A stretch of DNA of 13,753 nucleotides from Deltaproteobacteria bacterium (GCA_003541985.1 DPLM01000228.1:1699-15451); one strand, 5' to 3'; counted from the first letter of the stretch, positions 7,115 to 13,753 are shown. The notes: generated from the letters alone by a model not told the origin. Numbers and translations are program-made.

Positions 7115-8206
7115 GTGACTACAAAACTGGACCTTCAGCGACTTAATCAACTTTGTAATTTCTTTGATGGAACCGTCCAAAGAGGAGACATCTCTGGTGC
7201 AGCATTCCAACTTTCGGTAGGAGATCACCATAAAGTTACAAAAGCTTTTAGAAGATTTGAACCGAATCTTGCCGCTCCAATGCAACAAGATTCAATCTTT
7301 CCAGTAGCTTCAATTACTAAACCATTTACCGTAGCTGCAGCAGTATTGCTAGCTGAACGTGGTCAAATTTTACTGGATGAACCAGCTTTTATTTACCTTC
7401 CTGAGTTCGGCAATTCTGGGAAAGAAGCAATCACTCTTCGACATTTGATGACTCATAGCTCTGGGCTACCAGACATGCTTCCAGAAAATCAAAGCTTGCG
7501 GGCGCGACATGCTCCGATGTCTGAGTTCATAGAGCAGATCAACCAACTGAAGTTAGACTTTCCTGCAGGGACAGGGCTTCAATATCAAAGTACAGGCCTA
7601 GCGATTCTTGGAGAGATTGTTCAGAGAGTGAGCAGAATTCCCCTCAAAGAATTTCTCAGGAAAGAGTTTTTCAAACCATTGGGAATGAAGGATACGGCTT
7701 TAGGCATTGACGGGTTGCCAGAAGAACGAGTTCCCAACTTGAAACTTCCTCCAGAACAAGAAGGAGTTGATTGGAGTTGGAATAGCCCCTACTGGCGAAA
7801 TCTAGGTGCCGCTTGGGGTGGTATGTTCTCAACTGTCGAAGACCTGACTCATTTTCTAAAAATGCTACTGAATGGGGGAGAATTCCAGGGTAAGCGAATT
7901 TTTAGCAAAAGCACCGTTGAAACGATGATTCGAGATCAGACTAGGCTCATGCCTTTAGTCCCAAATGAGCAAAAGGTAATGATGCGTGGAGGACTAGGCT
8001 GGAAGCTTGCGCCCTCGTCTTGTTGGGGATTCTTCGGGGATTTTCTTTCACCGGGAAGTTTCGGACATGGTGGAGCAACAGGCACTGTTTTCTGGGCTGA
8101 TCCCAAGCGGGATACGACCTTTGCTTTGCTCACGACCCAACCATCTATTTGGAGTAAATCACTACTGGATAAAGCTTCTAACCTCGCCATAGCTTGTGTT
8201 GACTGA
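7115..8206 (+). CDS. Beta-lactamase-fold serine hydrolase (PF00144-type)
   Basis: This is a penicillin-binding-protein / class C beta-lactamase-like hydrolase, a family mostly made of esterases, lactonases, amidases and peptidases rather than drug-resistance enzymes. Numbered from the GTG at 7115 (363 residues), the nucleophile motif S66-I-T-K69 lies in VASITKPF, the second catalytic Tyr157 in LQYQST and the third-motif HGG at 318-320. LRHLMTHSSGLPD (108-120) and GGMFSTVEDL are family hallmarks. No signal peptide is evident, so it is probably cytoplasmic. The reading frame is open back into the SDR gene. GTG at 7115 lies just before the conserved first helix but has no clear ribosome site; ATG at 7040 would overlap the SDR by 29 nt and add 25 residues. 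In this locus it might open a sugar lactone or ester made by a neighbouring dehydrogenase, which is inference. Confidence 0.88.
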   Translation: MTTKLDLQRLNQLCNFFDGTVQRGDISGAAFQLSVGDHHKVTKAFRRFEPNLAAPMQQDSIFPVASITKPFTVAAAVLLAERGQILLDEPAFIYLPEFGNSGKEAITLRHLMTHSSGLPDMLPENQSLRARHAPMSEFIEQINQLKLDFPAGTGLQYQSTGLAILGEIVQRVSRIPLKEFLRKEFFKPLGMKDTALGIDGLPEERVPNLKLPPEQEGVDWSWNSPYWRNLGAAWGGMFSTVEDLTHFLKMLLNGGEFQGKRIFSKSTVETMIRDQTRLMPLVPNEQKVMMRGGLGWKLAPSSCWGFFGDFLSPGSFGHGGATGTVFWADPKRDTTFALLTTQPSIWSKSLLDKASNLAIACVD

Positions 8207-8261
8207 CTACCAAGACTAGATCTCAATCAATCTTTTTTTCCTCAACTCAATTAGGGTAAAA

Positions 8262-9242
8262 ATGACAGCCAAAATGGATGCTTTACAGGTAGTCGCACGT
8301 GGAAAAGCAGAGTTTATAAGAACAACTTTACCTAAACTCACGGAAGGTCATGCGATCGTTCAGCCACGTCATGTAACCCTTTGTGGAAGTGATGTCTGGA
8401 TGCTGAGTCATGCTCCAGATGAAGCGTATCCCTTTCCAACCGGGACAACGGGGCACGAAGTTATTGCTGAAATTTTGGAGCTTAGCCCTGAAGTAGAGGG
8501 TCATGAAGTCGGGGACTTTATTCTTGCTATTGCCCCAGACCATCGGGCAATGGCTGAACGCTACTTAACTCCACAAAAAAACTTGTTGAATCTTCCTAGT
8601 GGAAAAACTAGAGAAGAATTGTTGATGGCTCAGCAACTAGGAACAGTTCTATATGCCTGTAAGCAGCTTCCGAGTGTGATCGGAAAGACAGTGGCAGTTG
8701 TTGGACAGGGAACCGCTGGACTATGGTTTAATTTCGTTTTGCAGCGACTTGGGGCTGCCAAAGTCATAGTTTTTGATCCAAAATCAAACCGACTTCAGCT
8801 TGCGCGACAATTCGGTGCCACTGATACCATTAACATTCGAGAAGAAGATCCTCTCGAGCAAGTTCTTGCTATAAACGATGGGAAATTAGCAGACATTGTT
8901 GTCGAAGCTGCTGGGAGGGAGGCCTCCATCAATCTTTCAATTGAGTTAGCTAGAGCGGATACAGGATTTTTTTTACAGTTTGGAGTTCCTTATGAACCAA
9001 CTTCAGTAAATTATGGAAAAATTTTTACAAAGTGTTTGAAGCATAAATCTATTGTACACGCAGGCCGTGAACCAGGGCATACTTCGACCTTACAGGCTTT
9101 GGATTTAATTGCTGGTAATTATGTGGATGTATCTCCATTGCTTACACACCGATTCCCATTTGAAAGGGCATTAGAGGCCTACGAGGTTCATCAAAATGCC
9201 ACCGACAACGCTGTCAAGATTGTCATTGATATGCCCCATTAG
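8262..9242 (+). CDS. Zinc-dependent medium-chain dehydrogenase (alcohol/polyol type), no structural-zinc lobe
   Basis: This 326-residue MDR-superfamily dehydrogenase would oxidise an alcohol or polyol. The catalytic-zinc site is visible as Cys41 (LCGSD) and His65-Glu66 (GHEV), with Asp44 next to it. The Rossmann motif GQGTAG spans 148-153, and Asp172 (VFDPK) at the end of beta-2 suggests NAD(H). Most zinc MDRs carry a lobe with four cysteines around residues 90-110; here that stretch (IAPDHRAMAERYLTPQKN) has none, and the protein is shorter than the usual 340-350 residues. The ATG at 8262 has AGGG at 8253-8256 with a 5-nt spacer. It is the last gene of the rightward block. Its TAG stop overlaps the stop of the convergent permease gene, and I see no hairpin terminator. 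Confidence 0.9.
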   Translation: MTAKMDALQVVARGKAEFIRTTLPKLTEGHAIVQPRHVTLCGSDVWMLSHAPDEAYPFPTGTTGHEVIAEILELSPEVEGHEVGDFILAIAPDHRAMAERYLTPQKNLLNLPSGKTREELLMAQQLGTVLYACKQLPSVIGKTVAVVGQGTAGLWFNFVLQRLGAAKVIVFDPKSNRLQLARQFGATDTINIREEDPLEQVLAINDGKLADIVVEAAGREASINLSIELARADTGFFLQFGVPYEPTSVNYGKIFTKCLKHKSIVHAGREPGHTSTLQALDLIAGNYVDVSPLLTHRFPFERALEAYEVHQNATDNAVKIVIDMPH

Positions 9243-10081
9243 CCCTTTACAGCACTTGCAGTCAGTCCGGATACGTAATACTTGACAAAAAATGAGTAGA
9301 TGAAGGCCACAGGGACAGATCCAAGAAGGGCAGAAGCCATAAGTGACCCCCAAAATAGGGTATCAGCTTTGATCAAGTCACTGACTGTACCCACAGGAAT
9401 GGTTTTCATATCTCCAGAGGACATGAAAATCAATGCGTACAGAAATTCATTCCAGCAGAGTGTGAAGCAGAAAATTGTTGCGGAAAGAATTCCTGGGACA
9501 GAAAGCGGGAGAACGATACGGATCAGGATCTGAATTCTTGAACAACCATCCATCAAAGCACTCTCTTCAACTTCCTTTGGAATAGTCAGAAAATATCCCA
9601 TTAAGAGCCAGGAGGCGAATGGAATCAATTGTGTTGGATAAGTCAGGATAAGGGACCAATGAGTATTGAATAAATTCAGGGTCCCAATGACTTGAGCCAT
9701 TGGAATGAACAGTAGAGTAGGTGGTACCAGATAAACCAAAAAGATACCAATTCCCATAAAATTGCTCCCTGGGAATCTTAACCTCGCCAAAGCATAGCCA
9801 ATACAAATACTGCAAAAAATGGATAGAGCTGTGGAAACGATCGCAATGACCATCGTATTCCACATCCAACTCCAAAATTCTGTGTTTTCGAAAAGATAAG
9901 TATAGTTTTCGAAGGTAAACCGCTGGACCCAGAATGGATTGAAATTTAGATCAAAAAGGTCAGAAGATGGCTTCAAAGATACGATTGTCATCCAATAGAA
10001 TGGGAAGAGCAATAGCAGCCCATAAATGACTAGGGGTATGTAAATCTGTAGGGTCCTATGACTTTCGCTACCAACCATCAT
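9239..10081 (-). CDS. Sugar ABC transporter permease, MalG-like (CUT1)
   Basis: This 280-residue inner-membrane permease has about six membrane spans (roughly 11-34, 74-97, 108-130, 142-164, 197-219 and 244-266). The cytoplasmic EAA loop that contacts the ATPase is at about 169-192: KEVEESALMDGCSR followed by IRIVLPLSVPGI. The C-terminus GLTASAVKG is typical of MalG/UgpE-like subunits of carbohydrate uptake (CUT1) importers. Two ATGs lie side by side at the start (10079-10081 and 10076-10078). The first overlaps the TGA of the upstream permease gene by 4 bases, so translation is probably coupled. It pairs with the MalF-like gene and the binding protein; no ATP-binding subunit gene follows, because the plus-strand block begins at once. 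The transported solute is unknown. Confidence 0.95.
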   Translation of the reverse strand: MMVGSESHRTLQIYIPLVIYGLLLLFPFYWMTIVSLKPSSDLFDLNFNPFWVQRFTFENYTYLFENTEFWSWMWNTMVIAIVSTALSIFCSICIGYALARLRFPGSNFMGIGIFLVYLVPPTLLFIPMAQVIGTLNLFNTHWSLILTYPTQLIPFASWLLMGYFLTIPKEVEESALMDGCSRIQILIRIVLPLSVPGILSATIFCFTLCWNEFLYALIFMSSGDMKTIPVGTVSDLIKADTLFWGSLMASALLGSVPVAFIYSFFVKYYVSGLTASAVKG

Positions 10082-10974
10082 GCGGTTTTTCTCATGTATC
10101 GGAGTAAAATTATACTGAAGAATGCTAGAATCGGGAACATGTATAATGTGATGGCAGCACCCATTCCAATTTCAGTACCAGACAAACCCACTTGATAGGC
10201 GTAAGTTCCAAAAATATGAGTTTGATTAGCTGGGCCGCCTTTGGTCAAAACATATATCAATTGAAAATCAGCAAAGGTCCAGATCACTGAAAGCAAACTT
10301 GTTATCATTAAAATGCCTTTGATGTGCGGAAGAGTGACATGATTAAATCTATTAAACTTGTTTGCACCATCAATTGCAGCTTGCTCATGTAGTTCTGGTG
10401 GAACAGCTTGCAATCCTGCCAAAATACTTATCCCAAAAAATGGGATACCTCGCCAAATATTTACCCAACAAATTGCTGTCACAGCTATTAGTTGATCACC
10501 CAGGAAATTTATATTCGAATCAATAAAACCCATTTCAATCATTAGCCAGGAAATAGGACTAAAGACTGGATCAAAAATCATAAACCATCCCAAAGAACTC
10601 AATGCAGTTGGGACAATCCAAGGTAACATTATAAAGGCTCTAATTGGATTACTAAAACGAATTTGATTATTTAATATCAGTGCTAATCCCAGTCCCATTA
10701 CAGCTTTAAAAGGTACGGTCACTAGAGCATAGATCATCGTATTCCAAGCAGTTTGATGAAATATTTCATCTTCAAGCAAATCAACATAATTCCACAGTCC
10801 AATAAATTCCCCTGGCATACCAATTCTAGTATCTGTTAATGATAGCCAAATACCTAAAAAGAATGGGTAAGCTAGAAATACTGCAAGTAAAATTAAGCCT
10901 GGCAGCATTAGCAAAACACCAAGTGAACTTTCTCGGTCTAAAAAATTTTCTGATTGAATTGATCCTGAGTTCAT
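10078..10974 (-). CDS. Sugar ABC transporter permease, MalF-like (CUT1)
   Basis: This 298-residue membrane permease is of the MalF/UgpA type. The N-terminal helix (about 18-46, GVLLMLPGLILLAVFLAYPF) and IWLSLTD are characteristic. Further spans lie near 77-101, 112-134, 160-188, 219-242 and 268-292. The EAA loop is ELHEQAAIDGANKFNRFNHVTLPHI (about 194-218), and WTFADFQLIYVLTKGGPAN (232-250) is a strong family signature. It has no large periplasmic loop, unlike enteric MalF. The ATG at 10972-10974 has AAGGA on the coding strand (complement of 10991-10995), 16 nt upstream. That is far from ideal, but no better in-frame start exists. It lies behind the terminator that follows the binding-protein gene, so it is probably expressed at a lower level by read-through. 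Confidence 0.95.
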   Translation of the reverse strand: MNSGSIQSENFLDRESSLGVLLMLPGLILLAVFLAYPFFLGIWLSLTDTRIGMPGEFIGLWNYVDLLEDEIFHQTAWNTMIYALVTVPFKAVMGLGLALILNNQIRFSNPIRAFIMLPWIVPTALSSLGWFMIFDPVFSPISWLMIEMGFIDSNINFLGDQLIAVTAICWVNIWRGIPFFGISILAGLQAVPPELHEQAAIDGANKFNRFNHVTLPHIKGILMITSLLSVIWTFADFQLIYVLTKGGPANQTHIFGTYAYQVGLSGTEIGMGAAITLYMFPILAFFSIILLRYMRKTA

Positions 10975-11024
10975 GATTGGTATTATTGGTTCCTTTTTTT
11001 TGTGTTTTCTGTAACAAATTCTTC

Positions 11025-11064
11025 AAATAAAAAAACCCCCTGAATATTTCTACTCAGAGGGTTT
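11025..11064 (-). terminator. Intrinsic terminator between binding-protein and permease genes
   Basis: On the minus strand, an 11-bp stem (complement of 11054-11064 pairing with complement of 11033-11043, complete if one U-G wobble is allowed) closes a 10-nt loop. It runs directly into a U-rich tract (seven T, A, then three T). It starts 23 nt after the binding-protein stop codon. Such hairpins between the binding-protein and permease genes commonly let the binding protein be made in excess. The plus-strand reading lacks a T tract on its 3' side, so it looks one-directional. Confidence 0.88.
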
Positions 11065-11087
11065 AAAAAATGAGAATATTTTTCAGA

Positions 11088-12434
11088 TTAACGATAAATA
11101 CGTTTCAGTTGTCGCTCACCCCATTCTAGAGCATCTTTAGCATCTCCTGATTGCACAGCTTTTGCGAATGTGTCTACAACAATATACTTTGAAGCAGCTA
11201 AGCTTGCTTTTTCGTTAGGATTCCCTGCAAAACCTCTTAGCCTTCCATATTTGGGAATTTCCTTAAAGATACCCATTTTTGGGTCGTCTTGCCACATAGG
11301 ATCGTTGGCAAGATTTTTAACGTGATGTAGTTGGTATCCCTCCTGGACACGCCACCATTTATCGAAGTTTTCTGGCTGGAACCACCACTTCAGGTATTCC
11401 TTAGCAACATCAATATTTTCAGAATTGTTCAAAATACCCATTGTTTGAGTACCGAACTCATGGTACCGGCCAGCTGTACCTTTTGGCAATAGCATATGAT
11501 GGGTGTCATTCATCAACTTTCCTCCATCATCACGTCTTTTGGATGCGTAATAAATACTTGCTCCGTTAAAGGTTGAAGCTATCTTTCCACTCAAATAAGC
11601 GCGATTATTACTGCTGTCATCCCAAGATGTTCCTGTTTCATCATAGCCATCCTTCCAAGCTTGGACAAATTTGTTCAATGCATACTCAAAGGTAGGTGTA
11701 TTGAAGAGTATTGTCTTTCCATCATCACCTACTTCAAGTGCACCAGAAGCCCACATGTATGGGTAACAGAATCCAATCGGATCACCCAAACTATGTCCAA
11801 GACTCTGGCCAAAGGGCATTCCCATCTTTTTACACTCCTTAGCCACAGCAAAATATTCATCCCAGGTCATATCCATGCCACCCTTATCAGCATGCTTGAC
11901 ACCTGCTTTTTCAAAAGCACTTATTCTGTAAGCAATTGTGCCCGCATTGTTTCCGTGAGGAATGCCAAGATATCTTCCATTGACGTGCCCTGAATTGAGT
12001 ACATATTCCTCAAATCCTCCACCGCGCGATGCAACCTCTTCTGCTTCATCTGTCATGTCAACAAGATTATTGGCATACAGATGATTTTGGACAGGCCAGA
12101 GCTCAATTACATCCACTCCCCCAGCTTGAAGCCCAGCGCCAATTTTTGTCTGCAGATCAGGCCAGTTGAGAAAATCTGCATTCACTTTTACACCAGCTTG
12201 TTTTCCAAACTCTTCAGCTTGTTGTTTAGCAATCTCTTGTGCTGCAGGAATAAAGTAAGTACCTCTTACTATGTTGAGAGTCTTGTTTTGCGCACTACTA
12301 ATGTTTGGGAAACCTCCCATCAAGGCAACCGCTCCGGCGGCTGCGCCAGTTTTGATGATCTGGCGCCGGGTCACACCATTTTCGGTCATCTCTTCAGGAA
12401 TGCTTTTCAATTGATTGTCATTCACCTTTTCCAT
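11088..12434 (-). CDS. Sugar ABC transporter solute-binding protein, Tat-exported (family 1)
   Basis: This 448-residue periplasmic binding protein belongs to the extracellular solute-binding protein family 1, which serves CUT1 importers. The N-terminus carries a twin-arginine motif TRRQIIK (22-28), a hydrophobic stretch of Ala/Gly/Val residues (30-42) and a likely cleavage after SSA (46-48), so it is probably exported folded. The mature protein begins near KTLNIVRGTYF and shows family features such as GGVDVIELWPVQ, GIPHGNNAGTIAYR and KEYLKWWFQPENFDKWW. Many Trp, Tyr and His residues would suit stacking on a sugar. AGGAG (complement of 12441-12445) lies 6 nt before the ATG, a strong ribosome site. 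It is first in the importer unit, followed by a terminator and then two permease genes. Ligand identity cannot be read from sequence. Confidence 0.95.
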   Translation of the reverse strand: MEKVNDNQLKSIPEEMTENGVTRRQIIKTGAAAGAVALMGGFPNISSAQNKTLNIVRGTYFIPAAQEIAKQQAEEFGKQAGVKVNADFLNWPDLQTKIGAGLQAGGVDVIELWPVQNHLYANNLVDMTDEAEEVASRGGGFEEYVLNSGHVNGRYLGIPHGNNAGTIAYRISAFEKAGVKHADKGGMDMTWDEYFAVAKECKKMGMPFGQSLGHSLGDPIGFCYPYMWASGALEVGDDGKTILFNTPTFEYALNKFVQAWKDGYDETGTSWDDSSNNRAYLSGKIASTFNGASIYYASKRRDDGGKLMNDTHHMLLPKGTAGRYHEFGTQTMGILNNSENIDVAKEYLKWWFQPENFDKWWRVQEGYQLHHVKNLANDPMWQDDPKMGIFKEIPKYGRLRGFAGNPNEKASLAASKYIVVDTFAKAVQSGDAKDALEWGERQLKRIYR

Positions 12435-12460
12435 GTAAATCTCCTCTTCTAAATCAGCCT

Positions 12461-12472
12461 ATGGCAAATTAA
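12461..12472. promoter_or_regulatory. Half-site ATGGCAAATTAA shared with the divergent promoter
   Basis: The 12-bp word ATGGCAAATTAA here is identical, on the opposite strand, to the extended right half of the inverted repeat at 1333-1352. It ends 27 nt before the binding-protein start codon. No matching left arm is visible, so it would be a half-site. An exact 12-bp match between two short control regions is unlikely by chance, though AT bias raises the odds. Confidence 0.35.
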
Positions 12473-12476
12473 GTTT

Positions 12477-12497
12477 CTTGAGCCACAGTGACCCAAG
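12477..12497 (-). promoter_or_regulatory. 21-bp imperfect palindrome in binding-protein leader
   Basis: The segment from CTTG at 12477 to CAAG at 12497 is an imperfect dyad: 8 of 10 arm positions match as DNA around the core CACAGTG. In the minus-strand transcript the two mismatched positions become G-U wobbles, so a hairpin is possible. It lies 43 nt before the start codon and is not followed by a U tract. It could be an operator or a leader hairpin. Confidence 0.35.
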
Positions 12498-12509
12498 CAC
12501 ACGCGGGAA

Positions 12510-12523
12510 GCTAGGCTAGGCTA
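12510..12523. repeat. Short tandem repeat of GCTAG (nearly three copies)
   Basis: Two full copies of GCTAG and four bases of a third lie in tandem in the GC-richer patch of the binding-protein leader. Their meaning is unknown and they may be chance. Confidence 0.3.
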
Positions 12524-12638
12524 CCCCAAAAAGCAAGAACAAATGTTGAAAATGCTGTGTTTGTCTTTCTTGAATAATTAGAAGCTATGGTTTATACTTA
12601 CTTCAATTTAAAAGTCTGCTGATCTTTCAATAATTAGG

Positions 12639-13753
12639 TTAATTTAGTAATTTACTTATAGCACAAGTAACTTTTCTGCGTACCCTCTCTTCACTTTCTG
12701 GGGCAAACAGTGATATTTTAATTTGGTATGTGTCTCTAGCAAACTCTTCCTTGCTTGGCAAATAATTTAAAAATCCATTACAAATATCTAGCACAAGAAT
12801 CAGATTTTTAGGAAATCGTTTTCTCAAAAAAACTTGAAATTCATTGTAAAATTCTACAGGTGCACCAACCATAATAGTTTTTCCTAATTTCCAAACATAA
12901 ATCGGAAAATTGTAGGTTGATGACTCTCCAATTTTTTCCCGCAAAGCTAAGCCTCTTTGCGCACGCTCTTTCTCATAGCCTCTTGTTGATTCCACCAACT
13001 TTTTATAATCATTAATGGAAGGCAGATCCCCAAGTACCAATTCGACATTCTCTGTTATCATGCCAATTTCAGAGTCTGGCAACTTGTCCGTATATTTCCA
13101 AAGCCCTAGTGTTGCTCCAGATTCCACCTTTTTGTCAAAAACCATCTTTTTTCCGGATGGCATCAAGCTAGCCATCGTAGAAAGTGCAGCGTAGCCCAAT
13201 TCCCTACCATTTTGGTCTGCTGCATCTATTGAGGCCTCATAGCATCTACGAGGAGCTAATTCCCCGTCTGCACCATGAAGAAAGATACAAGGTGCCCCGT
13301 TGGTATCTCTCTCTACCAATTCTCTCATAGCTCCAACATAATCAGGAGAGATCAAACGATTCAATCCTCCCAAGGAAGTTGGGTGCGCAGCATAATGGAC
13401 TAAACTAGCGAAATGAATACCAGACTGCTCCACTATCCTGCCAACAAGTAGTGTATCATCTGCAGGAATAAACGGATTAATTCCTACAACGGCTTCACCA
13501 GTCTCTGGGAGGATCAAATCCCGATTGAAAGCTAAGCTACAACGACCAATTCCCCAACTCAGCACACACATTTTTCTGTTTTCAAAAGCTTCTGAAAGTA
13601 GCTGCCGACATGTCTTCAGAATTTGCTTTCTGTATCCCTGAATCAAATGGCCTCCAGGTGCATCTGCTAATAGAGGATCAGTGAAAGGTGCACCATGGCT
13701 GTGTGAAAGGTGTGTGATGAGAGTGCCAGGGATCAAATTGAATTCTTTTTCCA
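12639..13753 (-). CDS. PF04734-type hydrolase (neutral/alkaline ceramidase-like), N-terminus outside window
   Basis: The last 370 residues are present; the frame stays open to the right edge, so the start is missing. Motifs recall the N-terminal domain of neutral/alkaline non-lysosomal ceramidases: a histidine-rich THLSHSHGAPF near the truncated end (canonical THTHSGP, zinc and active site), NPFIPADDTLLVGRI, VHYAAHPTSLGG (a likely zinc His) and FLHGADGELAPR. In true ceramidases the last motif carries the nucleophilic serine (SNxGDVSPN-like); here the matching position appears to be glycine. The protein is therefore probably one of the many short bacterial family members of unknown substrate rather than a ceramidase. 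It lacks the C-terminal domain of the long ceramidases and ends at KLLN. The gene sits upstream of the importer genes on the same strand, 204 nt before the binding-protein start. It may hydrolyse an amide or similar bond in the imported compound, which is inference. Confidence 0.82.
   Translation of the reverse strand, partial: EKEFNLIPGTLITHLSHSHGAPFTDPLLADAPGGHLIQGYRKQILKTCRQLLSEAFENRKMCVLSWGIGRCSLAFNRDLILPETGEAVVGINPFIPADDTLLVGRIVEQSGIHFASLVHYAAHPTSLGGLNRLISPDYVGAMRELVERDTNGAPCIFLHGADGELAPRRCYEASIDAADQNGRELGYAALSTMASLMPSGKKMVFDKKVESGATLGLWKYTDKLPDSEIGMITENVELVLGDLPSINDYKKLVESTRGYEKERAQRGLALREKIGESSTYNFPIYVWKLGKTIMVGAPVEFYNEFQVFLRKRFPKNLILVLDICNGFLNYLPSKEEFARDTYQIKISLFAPESEERVRRKVTCAISKLLN

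Larger units (their letters stand above)
12435..12638 (-). promoter_or_regulatory. Leader/promoter region of the binding-protein gene
   Basis: This 204-bp stretch has no gene. Reading in the direction of the binding-protein gene it is AT-rich, then has a GC-richer patch (12477-12530), then the ribosome site. A possible promoter is TTGAAG (complement of 12601-12606), 18 nt, TCTAAT (complement of 12577-12582), which would give a leader of about 135 nt; this is weak evidence. The patch holds a 21-bp imperfect palindrome and a 5-bp tandem repeat, listed separately. I see no clear terminator for the upstream PF04734 gene, so read-through is possible. Confidence 0.4.

Noticed and set aside
11661..11993. 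Plus-strand ORF opposite the binding-protein gene (and others such as 12081-12452, 3054-3374, 5319-5720)
   Set aside because: They are antisense to strongly recognisable genes, show no family motifs, and have Cys/Ser-rich low-meaning translations typical of shadow frames.
12573..12637. Two copies of AATAATTAG, 56 bp apart, as iterons or operators
   Set aside because: They are only 9 bp of pure AT-type sequence in an AT-rich spacer, so chance is a sufficient explanation; no third copy or fixed spacing is seen.
1..13753. Mobile element, CRISPR array or defence system
   Set aside because: No transposase, integrase, spaced direct repeats, nuclease or toxin-antitoxin proteins are visible; all genes are metabolic or transport genes with similar codon style.

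Overview
The window reads as a chromosomal sugar or polyol catabolic locus from a free-living Gram-negative bacterium. The base composition leans to AT, genes are tightly packed, starts include TTG and probably GTG as well as ATG, and the solute-binding protein has a twin-arginine signal. A proteobacterium, possibly marine, fits best, but no rRNA, tRNA or taxonomic marker is present, so this is only an impression. I see no insertion sequence, phage gene, CRISPR array or tRNA.

Layout: (1) 1-1252, minus strand: two SDR dehydrogenases. The left one is cut by the window edge and resembles Caulobacter-type D-xylose 1-dehydrogenase. The other resembles sugar-acid (2-keto-3-deoxy-aldonate type) SDRs. 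(2) 1253-1479: a divergent control region with two inverted repeats. (3) 1480-9242, plus strand: eight genes in one direction with small gaps. They encode a CtBP-like D-2-hydroxyacid dehydrogenase, two SDRs, an aldo/keto reductase, a xylose-isomerase-like TIM-barrel protein, a third SDR, a beta-lactamase-fold serine hydrolase and a zinc-dependent medium-chain dehydrogenase. (4) 9239-12434, minus strand: a CUT1-type sugar ABC importer with two permeases (MalG-like and MalF-like) and a Tat-exported solute-binding protein. An intrinsic terminator lies between the binding-protein gene and the permease genes. No ATPase gene is present. (5) 12435-12638: leader region of the binding-protein gene with a 21-bp imperfect palindrome. 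(6) 12639-13753, minus strand: the C-terminal part of a PF04734 (neutral ceramidase-like) hydrolase, cut by the right edge.

Inferred joint function: the importer brings in a sugar-like solute. Eight different NAD(P)-dependent oxidoreductases (five SDR, one MDR, one AKR, one D-2-hydroxyacid dehydrogenase), an isomerase/epimerase and one or two hydrolases then process it. Eight dehydrogenases in 9.2 kb suggests stepwise oxidation or epimerisation of a substrate with many hydroxyl groups, or several related substrates. The two left-hand SDRs fit a non-phosphorylative pathway (sugar to lactone or aldonate to 2-keto-3-deoxy acid to diketo acid). The substrate cannot be read from sequence. A 12-bp word shared by the divergent control region and the binding-protein leader suggests both transcription units may answer to one regulator, which is not encoded in the window.
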